A stretch of DNA of 64,000 bases from Zantedeschia hybrid cultivar (taxonomy: Eukaryota > Streptophyta > Magnoliopsida > Alismatales > Araceae), in NCBI GenBank assembly GCA_030544215.1, contig JARZZO010000004.1, forward strand, positions 18,092,501-18,156,500. The letters run 5' to 3'. Within the stretch, counting starts at the first letter, position 1, and each line of letters begins with the position of its first letter. Both the position numbers and the translations under genes were made by a program. A model generated the notes under the pieces. It saw only the letters and a list, made by a program, of their open reading frames with translations. It was not told the DNA's origin and did no database searches. Positions 37,815 through 47,814 of this stretch are shown here, piece by piece.

Positions 37815-38175
37815 GTGGCCGGTACGGGCGGCCACGCGCTGGCCGTCCGCCCTAGCGGACGGCCATGCGCTGGCCGCCCGCCAGCGCGCGGCCGGCGCGG
37901 GCGGCCACGCGCTGGCCGCCCGCTAGCGCGTGGCCGGCGAGGGCGGCCACGAGCGGACGGCCACGCGCTGGCCGCCCGCCAGCGCGTGGCCGGCGCGGAC
38001 GGCCACGCGCTGGCCGTCCGCGCGCTGGCCGCCCGCCAGCGCGTGGCCGGCGCGGGCGGCCACGCTCTGGCCGTCCGCTCTGGCGGCCGGCCACGCGCTG
38101 GCCGCCCGCCGGCGCGTGGCCGGCACCGCCACGTGACGGACGGCCAGAGTGCTGGCCGTCCGCTTCCGTCCACCG
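37815..38175. repeat. GC-rich palindromic minisatellite upstream of the antisense PMD-like gene
   Basis: Repeated blocks of GGCCACGCGCTGGCC with flanking CGTCCG or CGCCCG, giving stems such as ACGGCC/GGCCGT and GCGGCC/GGCCGC. It shares the hairpin design of the LTR and leader arrays in the same element. Open frames of 68-140 codons in five frames are artefacts of the repeat. It sits between the stop of the upstream antisense gene (38255) and the start of the next (37715), thus in its putative promoter or leader. Confidence 0.85.
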
Positions 38176-38254
38176 CTGGCCGTGTTGGGACAGTCTCTCA
38201 GGCGAGAATTTCAAAAGAAATTGATATTATTCTTTGAAAAATTGAAAGGCTACA

Positions 38255-39493
38255 TTATTCCAACGCTCTGCGCCCCATAAAAAAGGCGCAGACAGCAGGA
38301 CGAATATTGGCCAAGTAGCCTACATATTTTATGACTTCCTCTGAAGTCTCTGCTACGTCAAGACGTGCCTTGGTGAACCTGGAATGACGCCGCCATGCAC
38401 GTCGAAGCCGCTCCAGTGCTTGAGCCTCCCTCGCATACCCGCTGTGTCGCGACACGATCAACGTATCATGCAAAGCAGGGAGCGGTATTTGTCTGGAGAT
38501 CCCGATCTGAAGATGACCATGATGTCCCTGATACACAACTAACTCATCAGGGCCAATTAGCCACAATTCACGGTCGCGAGAAGCCCTCGTGGTGAACTCC
38601 ATGCCTCGAAGGACCATTGGAACAAATATGAATTTCTCTACGGGCAGGAAGTTTAGGTAATCACGCCAGTCGTCCCGCGTCTTCAGATGGGCCGTGAGAC
38701 ACCTGACTTGATCCTCAGGGCCAAGAAGCGAGCGTGCAGGATACCACGCACTGTGCTGAAATATTCTCGAGGCAGAAGTTACACTTTCATCAAAATCGAA
38801 GGACACATGCATCTCCATCCATAGTTGCAAAGTGAACAGACTCCCTCTCGCAGATCGTCCCATGCTCATATGGCTGAGCCCCCCGTACAGGTGTGACAAG
38901 ATCACCGGGGCAAGAGAATGGCCTCTCTGCAGTAAGTACAGCACGCTCACATATTCCTTTTCTAGCACCGAGCATGTAGTGGGGAACCACAGGACTCCCC
39001 CAAGAACCAAGCACAAACCTCGCATCAGTCTTTCAGGTTCGACCACCTTGCGCTTAATTTCTCGGATCAGCCAATATGCAAGGCGGTCAACGAGGATCCC
39101 TCGGCTATTGGTCATACGGCATGCCTCCCGTTTATCCCGGACAATGTCAGCGAAGGTCTCTTCCCACGAAGGCAAGCCAGAAGGATCACCGGCGGCTAGA
39201 CCCTCCCAACCATAGAAAGTCTCCACCTCCTCCAGCAAGACTGTTGCCTCGAACTCCCTAAAGACAAAGGTGTGGGTCTCTGGATGCCATAACTCCAGCA
39301 GCGCACCCAATCCTTCCCAGTGCCAGTGGATGGCAGTAAACCATTTGGCAAACACGATAGAGCGTGTCAGGTTCCATTGATGCATGAACACCCTCATGCT
39401 TAGTGTGATCACTTCCAATAGGGCCGCGAGCCATGCATACTTGCGGGTATGCCTAGCATCGGGGAACTTCGGGAGGGGCTGCGAGGTAACCCG

Positions 39494-39547
<54 letters not shown>

Positions 39548-39682
39548 AGAAGAAGAGAGAGACGAGGCAAGCAAATAAAGGTCCTAGCCTACCTGTCCGT
39601 GGGCCACCAGGTTGCTCAGGTGGCCATCCACATCAGACAGAACTCCAGGCCCTTTGGCAGCACAAGTAGGAGACGAGGCCAT
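38255..39682 (-). CDS. Antisense two-exon gene in the gypsy element, transposon-associated domain (DUF7745-like)
   Basis: Exon 1 (39682-39593, 30 codons, MASSPTCAAKG...) ends CAG before GTAGGC; exon 2 (39478-38255) starts after TTACCTCGCAG, phase 0, giving 437 residues. The intron holds a 52-base T run on the coding strand. The protein resembles plant transposon-associated domains of the DUF7745/PMD kind: a WHPETHTFVFREFEATVLLE block near residues 95-115, then helical, Arg- and Leu-rich sequence ending LANIRPAVCAFFMGRRALE. I assign the family from memory only. It is transcribed opposite to gag-pol, upstream of and in the same direction as the seven-exon gene, so the two could share a promoter near 39690-40000 (only a weak TATA-like GATAAAAGG at about 39741-39733). 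Confidence 0.68.
39494..39545. repeat. 52-base A/T homopolymer in the intron of the antisense two-exon gene
   Basis: A continuous run of A on the plus strand (T on the coding strand), starting about 13 bases from the splice acceptor. Its length is likely uncertain in the assembly. Confidence 0.95.
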
Positions 39683-40902
39683 TCTTGAACAGGAAAAGTT
39701 GAAGTTCTGGAAGAGGACCCCGCGACAACAACCCTTTTATCATCTCGGGATAACCTCAACACTTTCCACACTCCACAAAAGACGGAGAGGCATCAACATC
39801 CCATCCCTTTCCCCCTTTTGTGGACCGCATGCACTTTGTCTTCCACCTTTTCGTGGAAGGCAAGCCCCTTGGCCTTCCATCACTTTGAAAGCAAAACCCA
39901 TCCACGAGAAGACAAGAGGCCTTTCCCCCCCTCTCTCCAAGGGGGTAACCTCACCCCACAAATAAAGAGACTACCATGATCCATGAATTAATGGCCCATC
40001 TCAGAATTCGAGTCGAAACCATATAGGATTGGCATTCTACCGATAGAATAGCCATATCTTCCATATCGGCTTCGACTCGAAACAAAATATCTGCTTCTTA
40101 TCTTCCTGCAATTTGAAATGTAATGTTGTGATTATTGAAAAATGTGGACGTCGCTGATGTGCGTTCTTGCAGCTGCAGGGAATCGGAGGCGAATAGGACC
40201 AAAGACACAGGAGGCTAATAACTTCGGGCATATAGACTCTGAGTTCCTCTTTAAACAAAACGATGAGGAGTCTATATTCCCCAAGTTATTCGATTGGCCA
40301 ATAAATTCCTCCTGGTTGTATTAGGAATTGCATTAGGAATTTATCTTCTAAATTTCAACCCAGCATGCGTTTACATAAGCATTCATCCTCACCCTAGGGG
40401 CAATGACCATAATTTCATCACTATGCTTAACCCATCGCTGATCTGTGATTCTGGCAGTTGTACGTTTGTTAGCCTTTGATTTGCAAGACCCCTTTCCCCT
40501 TTTTCCAACACGTGTGCTTAAGATTCTCTCACTTGGCGATCCCATGATGCGCCAGGCCACCGCGCGTCCGTTGTGTCGAGAGTTCTTCAAGTTACACTCC
40601 TACACCTTTCATGCTCGAGATCCCCTTGGGCCAGATCGCTATATTCTGGTACGCCAAGGCCTCGCGGTCCCAGCACCCGAGGGTCCCACGGACTGTGATT
40701 CTCTAGTACTGAATTTTGTCCCTTTTCTTAAACCACTCTTGCAACTCGAATGGCTAGCTTTCATGCATCTGCCGCATTCGCATATCATCCTTGGGGATAG
40801 CTCACTCCTTTCCGGGATGTCCAAAATCAGTTTCGATTTCCGGAACACCTATTTATCATTCCGTTCCACTCCACTGCAAAATAGGTGTCCCGGAGGGGCA
40901 TT
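39683..40902. other. 3' non-coding region of the gypsy element with inverted repeats
   Basis: Contains an LTR-array-like fragment (about 39841-39880), then two inverted repeats: TTCGAGTCGAAACC (from 40009) against GGCTTCGACTCGAA (to about 40081), and AATAACTTCGGGCATATAGA (from about 40218) against sequence ending AAGTTATTCG at about 40291. A plus-strand frame of 164 codons at 40445-40939 runs into the LTR and has no recognised domain. The region ends in the polypurine tract. Confidence 0.6.
40889..40902 (+). other. Polypurine tract of the gypsy element
   Basis: CCCGGAGGGGCATT directly precedes the 3' LTR start TGTAGACACC, the expected position of the plus-strand primer. Confidence 0.7.
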
Positions 40903-42543
40903 TGTAGACACCGATTTTGGACCACCCTTTTGGTCATGAACCCAGCCCATCATTAGCCCTTCATCACTAAAATCCCCTCATTTCAGCCATCTCAGCCCAC
41001 TACCAGCTAGGCCCATTAACCAAATCCCGACTCTAGCCACCTTTTTCGTGGAAGGCCAGCCAGTCCGCCTTCCACCCCCTTCGAAGGCCACCCCTCGCCT
41101 TCCACCACCTTCGAAGGCCACCCCCCGCCTTCTACACCCTTGGAAGGCCAGCTACCTTGCCTTCCACCTTTTTTCCACCTTTTCCACTTTTAGCCACCTT
41201 TTCGTAGAAAGCCAACCCCTTGCCTTCCACCGCCTTCGAAGGCCACCCCCCGCCTTCTACCCCCTTCGAAGGCCAACCACCTTGCCGTCCACCTTTTGGC
41301 CACCTTTTTTTCACCTTTTCGTAGAAGGCCAACCCCTTGCCTTCCACCGCCTTCGAAGGCCACCCCCCGCCTTCTACCCCCTTCGAAGGCCAACCACCTT
41401 GCCGTCCACCTTTTGGCCACCTTTTTTTCACCTTTTCGTAGAAGGCCAACCCCTTGCCTTCCACCGCCTTCGAAGGCCACCCCTCGCCTTCCACTCCCTT
41501 CGAAGGCCAGCCGGGTCGCCTTCCACCGCAAGAGTGGAAGGCATGTCACCTGGCCGTCCACTCCTTAACCACCTTTTTGACTCCGTCTTCCCCACGATCT
41601 CCTCTACTCTCCGCCCTCGTCCCCCATTACTCCGACCACTCCCCACTCCGTCGACTGTCGCGGCCACTACCGCCAACCCTTGACCACTCCCCATTGGTTG
41701 AAGGGGGATTTACGGAGATTTAGACCCCTGTTTTCTCTCCTTTTTTCCTTCGCCCATTTAAACCCTCCACATCCTCTCAAGCGGGGGTTAAGGAGGGGGA
41801 ACAACATGAAGGATTCGGGGGGTTAAGAAGGAGGAAGGATTTTTTTGGTTAAGAGGAATTTTGGAGAGGCAGAGAGGGACTTTCTGGTGAAAAGCTCGAG
41901 GAGACCCCGAGGAGGAAGGCTCAGGCTACATCTGGAAACGGGCTTGCCTTTCTAACTTCTCCCTTTTATTTTTTTACTCATTCCATTACATTAGTAATAT
42001 CATTCATTCTCCACACACGCAACTCCTCTTCACTTGCATGCATGTACGCATAGGATGACTTAGCCATCCGTACCCCCACAGAGGTTTTAAAAAAAAACGG
42101 GAGGTGGGTGGCCATAACATATGGTCACCTTCCCTCCCCACCACCCATCCGGTGCGTTTCCCACTGATTTTAGTTAGTTTTTACACCTTTATGAATAGAT
42201 TTTGCACTCTACAGTTCTAATCGGGTTCGTCTTTGCTTGGTTTTTTTTTTTCTTTTCAGGGATCCTTACCACCTACACGCGTACAGAATTTCGGGCTCTC
42301 TTCCTTTGGCCGGCCGGAGGAAGAGAAGGAGGAACCGACGTCTCCCGCTCCCACAAAACGCGATCATCTTCTACATTCCTGCGGAGCACAGGAACCGAAA
42401 GGTAATGCTCCTGGCGATCACACTCTCATTTCTAACCCCTCCTGTTTGAATCGCCACAGTGCTAAGACGTACGGAGAAACCCCCAACGCCGAGGCCCCGC
42501 GGGCGCTGCACAGCCGCGGAGGGGGACGTTCCGGGCGCCTACA
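40903..42543 (+). repeat. 3' LTR of the 18.8-kb gypsy element
   Basis: 1641 bp, nearly identical to 23702-25375. It includes the hairpin array at about 41047-41541 and ends CGCCTACA before the target duplication ATTAT. Confidence 0.94.
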
Positions 42544-44351
42544 ATTATCTGTATGCACAACTTTAACAGAAGCATAATATTGAGTCTTTATTTCAGCATA
42601 GAAGCGTTGAAAAGTTGGAAGTACATCAGACCTTGACTTGAGTAGAAAAATCCACATCATACGAGAAAAATCATCTATAAATGTAACAAAATAACGAAAT
42701 CCGAGTCTGGAGATAACAGGAGAAGGTCCCCAGACATCAGAGTGAACAAGATGAAAGGGAGCATAGCTCCTTTTATTCTGACTAGAAGGAAAAGAGACCC
42801 TGTGATGCTTCCCTAACTCACAAGCATCACAATAAAATTTATTGACTGTAGACGGAATGGAAATGACATCACGAAGCTTCTGAATGGAAGGATGACCCAA
42901 CCGACAATGTCACTGATAAGCGGTGTCTGATGCAGACAATGCCTAAGACTTCTAGAGAGGTTGATCAACATTGTGATAATAGAGACCACCAGATTCATGC
43001 CCGCCACCAATCTTCTTCTTCGTCAGGAGGTCTTGAAAGGTACAATAAGACGGATAGAAGGTTACTGAACAACCCATAGAACGAGTTAGCTTGCTAATAG
43101 ATAAGAGATTAACTGAAAATTTGGGAACATAAAGCACATCATCCAAGGTAAGAGTAGAAGACTGAACAATGCCTTTTTCTGCAATAGATGAGTGGGAACC
43201 ATCGGCTACAGATACAGGGGCATGAGAAGAAGAAAGGTCAAGGGAAGAGAAAAGGGAACTATCACCTGTCATGTGACAGGAAGCCCTACAGTCCACAATC
43301 TAGGAGGGATGGTGAACAACCAGTGCACTACCTGAGGACGAAACAGCATGAAAAGAGAATGACGATGTAGGGCCTTTGAGAAGTCGTTGGAATGCCTCGT
43401 ATTCCTCCTGGGATAAAGTCACTCCCCCTTCCGGTCGTGGAGAGGAAGCACTAATCGATTGCAACTGCAAAAGTGGAACATCCGCAGGGGTATCAGATGT
43501 AACTCCAAGGTTGGTGGTCGGATTGGACTTACTGGCTCCTTTGCCGTATTTCTTCCAATAAAAATCTGACTGATGATTGGACCTCCCGCAGTGTGAGCAC
43601 AATGATCTACCACGCCCGCGACCACATCCGTCCCCGTTTGCAGTAAGGGCGGAAGCACCTCCAGTGTCCGGAGAAGTTGCAACTAAGGGACCAACATCTA
43701 CATGAGGTGTAGTACTAGCACGTAGGACGAGAGAGAATGCATCAGCCAAGTGTGGAATAGCCATATCTGCTAACAGATTATTCCGGACATGTTTGAGGTT
43801 GTCGTCAAGTCCAAAAAGAAACTTGGCAACAACGAACTCCTCCCGCTGTTTTTGAAGAGTAGCAGCATCGAGAGCAGCAGGGTGATAGAGTTGGAGTTCA
43901 TTCCACAAGCCTTGGACCTCAGAAAAATATTGCGACACATGGCGCCCCTCCTGCTTCATGGCAAATAATTTGGAATACAAATTGTAGATGTGGAAAATAT
44001 TTTTGTCACCTGAGTAGGTACGCTTCAGAGAGTCCCACATGTCCTTTGCGGTGTCCAGAAATAAAATGTTGTGAAAAATATGAGGTTCACAACTATTGTT
44101 GAGAACATAGATCACGACCCCGTCATCCGCTTGCTAAGCTTCGTAGACTTTTAGATCCGATTTCGTTGGAGGGTTATCATCAAGATGACGAAATTTCTTC
44201 GTAGCCATCACCAAGAATCGAAACGCCCTCTCGACCACTGATTATAGTTGGCTCCATTCAACTTCACAGAAGTAGCCATCATGTGATATGTCTTTCTTTC
44301 ACCGGGAGAAAAGGATGCTGAAGGAGGAGCATGAGGTGACGGATTATCCAT
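42544..44351 (-). pseudogene. Copia gag, protease and N-terminal integrase remnant
   Basis: Upstream half of the split copia element. Gag would start at the ATG at 44351 (SVKLNGANYNQW follows within 50 codons, the usual copia Gag start) but hits a stop soon after. The main Gag block (UBN2-type) is at 44115-43300, with a CxxC zinc-knuckle remnant near 43600. Protease text at 43296-42952 reads CRASCHMTGD and LSISKLT; the usual D-S/T-G-A site is altered to DCRASCHM-like, and a stop separates it from Gag. Integrase at 42900-42544 has MGHPS, CDACELGKHHRVSF, SDVWGPSP, YFVTFIDDFSRM and stops at HTDN where the gypsy element inserted. Confidence 0.9.
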
Positions 44352-44577
44352 CTCAGACAATGACAACGGGATAAGACAAAAAGTACTTCAAATCAAGAGA
44401 TGTTAGCACATAGAGAAAGAGAGAACTAGACCAGTATCTCTCTGTGTTGACCATCTTCAAAGAAGAAATGCCGTGAACAACATTACCGAACATCTTTATT
44501 GGAGGTGACGGCTGTAAGACTGTGCGGCACTTGACGGTAAACAACGCAGTGAACAAGCATGAGGTAGCGGCCTTGGA

Positions 44578-44830
44578 GGGGGGGGGGGGGGGGGCGCAGA
44601 TGGGTGGGCGACTGGGCGGGCTGGGGCTCTGTGAGGGGTGGAGCGCAGATGGGGGGGGCGACTGGTGCTGGGCGGGGCTGGGGTGGGCGGCTGGTGCTGG
44701 GTTGCTGGGCGGGGAGTGGGGGGTGGGGAAGATGGAGGGCGTGGGGCTGGGTTGGGATGTGCGTGGAGCTGGGGTGAGGCGGCTGGAGAGGGACGACGGC
44801 AGAGTGCGGGGGCGGCGGCGGCGGCAGCGG
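44578..44830. repeat. G-rich tract (17-G run and many GGG/GGGG blocks) in the copia 5' leader
   Basis: Begins with 17 consecutive G's and continues with repeated GGCTGGTGCTGGG and GGGCGGGGCTGGGG-like blocks, ending in GGC trinucleotide repeats (about 44809-44830). On the copia sense strand it is C-rich, between PBS and gag. G-quadruplex potential is high. Confidence 0.8.
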
Positions 44831-44839
44831 CCCAGAGCC

Positions 44840-44855
44840 TATGACTCTGATACTA
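44840..44855 (-). other. Primer binding site of the copia element
   Basis: On the minus strand TAGTATCAGAGTCATA directly follows the 5' LTR. It matches the plant initiator tRNA-Met primer site (TGGTATCAGAGC) apart from two substitutions. Confidence 0.8.
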
Positions 44856-44984
44856 TGTTAATTAGAGAAAAGATAAAATTGATTAACTTAATTAATGGAA
44901 GAACAATATATTATATACTTGGACAAACATAATATTGTGTCCTAGGAACACTATAAACTAAAATTAATACTCTTAACTCTAACA
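44856..44984 (-). repeat. 5' LTR of the copia element
   Basis: 129 bp, partner of 21252-21380, followed by the target duplication CTTTT. Confidence 0.92.
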
Positions 44985-44989
44985 CTTTT

Positions 44990-46116
44990 AATTTGCACTG
45001 AGTTGGAATGAATCACCGGCTGACCTGTCTGATTGACACCCCTACTTTCAGACTTGTCTTGCAACAACATATGAACACGTGACCGATATAATTATCAAAA
45101 TTCCCTGCTTTATATGGAGTTTGTAGGGGGAGAAAGAGGGATTTCTACAAGGGCATTGGTCTGGTCTGGTGTAAATAAGGATATTTCATGCCTAATCACT
45201 TGGGTCATTCAAAAGCAGTTCAACGGGCTCTTAGACAGCGTACGAGACACGTGCCAACTTTGGAATCCATGGATTAATTGTTGCCAAACGAAGCCTAAGT
45301 CTCATACTAATTGGTTGAAATTATGAAGCACCATTACATGATTTGATAGGTTTTAACCTGCCTAGCTATAGCCAGGAATCTCAAAAAATATTAGTGCATA
45401 GGCCTGCCCTTCAGATTTTGGTGTAACAGGTATTGGATTGGACATCAAGTTGGCACGTTGTTGAAAATTTTGTTCTCTTTTTTCTGGTCAAGGATATAAT
45501 ATCTTCATTCATTCAAAAGATAGTACAAGAGGACATAAAGCCCACGTCAAACATACATCCCCACCATGACTAAAGTCTGTTTTCGATTGTACTTAAATCA
45601 ATTTACGAGAAAAATGAAAACATAACCGACCATTTGGCACTTTTAAAAATATTTTCTTGAAAATCTTTTTGTTCGTTTATTTGCCAATAAAATCTTGTTC
45701 TGAAAATAATTTCATACATTTGTTTGTTTATAAAAGAAATTTAGCATTAATTTTTTTTTAACATAGATATGACAGAGTTAAAGGATTTTTTTATATTTTT
45801 TTAAACTGAGATAATACTCCAACTCTACATTTGATTAGACAATTCAAATAAAAAAGGCCATATCTTCACGTGGTCAAAATTCGAACATCAACATTAAATG
45901 ATATTTTTTCTTTCTTTTTAATTTTCATCTTGAGATAAGTTTGGTCTGGTTCTACGTAAAATTATAATATCTTAAGTTTTAAGAGTATACATATAAGTAA
46001 TTTCAAAGGGAGAATAACTTACTGCACCGTTAGAAGATATTACGTCGCCTCATGGTATAGTCAAACTAAAAAAAAAATTAAATTTTTTTGAATCCCTTAG
46101 CATATCCTATATGTTC
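44990..46116. other. AT-rich intergenic DNA, nothing recognised
   Basis: No coding sequence or identifiable element ends. Poly-A/T runs are frequent. Confidence 0.5.
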
Positions 46117-46545
46117 ACATAATTGGATTTTCGATTGAAAATCTTAAAAAATAATAAAAATTCAAAAACTAAGGCTCGATGAACAATAATATACTATTTA
46201 TTGGGGATCAATTTTCTATTTTCATAAATTTTTTTGAAGGCTTCTAACATGACTTACGTATTCATGTAATTCGATTTTCGATCGGACATCTCAAAAAAAA
46301 GATGAAAATTTAAAAACTAAGCCCCAATGAAAAGTAGTATACTATTCATTGGGGCTCGATTTTTTATTTTTTCATATTTTTCGATTTTTTTTGTGAAGGC
46401 CCCCGACATGTCCTTCATGCCTATCTAATTCGATTTTAAAATTGAACATCTTAAAAATGATGAAAATTTAAAACCATAGCTCCAATGAACAGTAATATAC
46501 TATTCATGGAGCTAACTTTTTTTAAGTTTCATGTTATTTTGAGTT
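46117..46545. repeat. Three-copy tandem repeat (about 155 bp) with a conserved hairpin
   Basis: Units start AATTCGATTTT-like at about 46121, 46267 and 46428 and share GATGAAAATTTAAAA and AGTA(A/G)TATACTATTCAT. In the second unit GCCCCAATGAA pairs with TTCATTGGGGC; in the third AGCTCC pairs with GGAGCT at the same place, so stem changes are compensated. Confidence 0.7.
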
Positions 46546-47129
46546 GTCTTATGAAAAGTCTAATTGGGAGCTGTGATGATGCAACAAATTATTCTCTTCC
46601 ACAAATATTGAATCTTTTACCGGACAATTCTGCTCTACTCCTTTCAAAAAATGACATCCGAACTACTTTTGGGGACGCACAAATCAAGATTTAGGAACAG
46701 TCAACTAAATACTTTTTATGTTGATTGCGATTTTACATGTTACCAAATAACTCACTTGTCTCAACTTTTTCCAAAAACTATTTCGTGCACCATGTTTTAC
46801 ACGAAACCAAATAGACCCTAAGGATGGGCCTTCCACCAAACACAAGCACGAATTCCGGAGGAAAAAAAAGAAAAGAACAGAAACTGTAGGGATCGACTAC
46901 AACCATAAGCCAAGTAAATACCAAAACAAACAAGGAAAATAACAAGCATGAAGGACAAGTCTCAGGTTTCGTCCTCGTGATCTGCAGAGCTGCCAAACGA
47001 GCTGAAGCAGCAAACAAGGGTCAACGAAGCTCAGGGACAGATGAGTCCAACTGATTGCATCTGGATAAAGCACCTGAGTCACAAACTTCCCGTGAATGGC
47101 CGATGACGAATCTGAAAGTCTGAACCAAA
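46546..47129. other. Intergenic DNA left of the truncated gypsy fragment
   Basis: No recognised gene. Similarity of the gypsy gag to the intact copy at 58-64 kb ends near 47130; left of that I could not tell element from host DNA. Confidence 0.4.
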
Positions 47130-47134
47130 GAGCT

Positions 47135-47780
47135 GTTTGAAGTTAGGAGGTACCTCGGTAGCCAGGAGCTCTGGCGCGAACGGGGTTTGCTCCAGGATGG
47201 TGCTGACAAGAGGCGCTCCGTACGGCCGAGACACCATCTGCTGCATCTCCTTCCTCATCGCCGTCAACCGCCGGTCCAGGTCCGGGACAGTTGAGGTGGT
47301 GACCGAGCGTCCTCCAGTTCCGGCTGGGCGAAACTCGGACGAAGCATAGCCTTGCTCCGTCATCATGTGGTCGGCGCGAGGGGCTCGGGCAGGCGGTGCC
47401 GAGAGCTCGCTGTGCGCCGTGGCGGTTTCATCGGGGGAGACCGGTGAGGATGCCGACCAGAACCTTTTATCTTGGACGGGATAGAGTGGAGGAGGCGGTA
47501 CTTGCTGGGGAAGCTGGCTCAGCAATCCCATGCGCTGGGCGATGGCAGACACCATCTCTTGCAGAGGTGCAAGAGAGGTAACGGCAGCGGCTAGTGTCGC
47601 CATCTGCTGCTGAAGTACTCCCACCCGATCGTCTCCAGCAGCGAGGGACTCTGGTATAACAGGCAGAGCCGTGCTTGGTGGAGCAGATGGGGCGCTTTCG
47701 GAGTGGAGTGGCTGCACTGAGGTAGCCCGCGTCTCTACTTCGTCTTGTCCGGATCGTCAGGTTGCAGGACGATGAGACAT
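47135..47780 (-). pseudogene. Truncated gag of the gypsy fragment
   Basis: Reads MSHRPAT then TGA where the intact copy has MSQRPVTRRSGQ: the eighth codon CGA has become TGA, a C-to-T change at a CpG. Beyond it the frame stays open and similar (DRVGVLQQQMATLAAAVTSL, LTAMRKEMQQMVSRP) to VPPNFK at about 47135, after which similarity is lost. Confidence 0.85.
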
Positions 47781-47814
47781 GACTCTTTGCTTGTTTCCCA
47801 CAGACGGCGCCACG

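Larger units (their letters stand above)
23702..42543 (+). mobile_element. Ty3/gypsy Tat-lineage LTR retrotransposon (18.8 kb) inserted in the copia integrase
   Basis: Two long LTRs (23702-25375 and 40903-42543) begin TGTAGACACCG and end CGCCTACA. The 5-bp duplication ATTAT flanks the element at 23697-23701 and 42544-42548, and the copia integrase continues across it (HTDN then ALEYT). Order: LTR, leader with hairpin array, gag-pro, pol (RT, two RNase H domains, INT), 1.6 kb non-coding, two spliced genes on the opposite strand, hairpin-rich 3' region, polypurine tract, LTR. The dual RNase H, absence of a chromodomain and extra antisense genes are Tat-lineage traits. By eye the LTRs differ by about eleven substitutions plus one 30-bp repeat unit and T-run lengths, so the insertion is young. 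Confidence 0.95.
21252..44984 (-). mobile_element. Ty1/copia LTR retrotransposon, degenerate, interrupted by an 18.8-kb gypsy element
   Basis: Both ends are 129-bp LTRs (21252-21380 and 44856-44984) starting TG and ending CA, flanked by the 5-bp duplication CTTTT (21247-21251, 44985-44989). Next to the right (5') LTR is the primer site TAGTATCAGAGTC on the minus strand, close to the plant initiator-tRNA-Met PBS TGGTATCAGAGC; next to the left (3') LTR is the polypurine tract TGAGGGGGAG. Coding order Gag-PR-INT-RT-RNase H, with integrase before RT, is diagnostic of copia. Removing the inserted gypsy element and its 5-bp duplication leaves about 4.9 kb, a normal copia length. Stops and frame changes throughout make it non-functional. 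Confidence 0.93.

Noticed and set aside
37815..38237. Arg/Ala/Gly-rich frames of 68-140 codons
   Set aside because: Translations of the palindromic GC minisatellite in five frames; not genes.
40445..40939. 164-codon plus-strand frame before the 3' LTR
   Set aside because: No recognised motif, crosses the polypurine tract and LTR border, and unlike any known retroelement protein.
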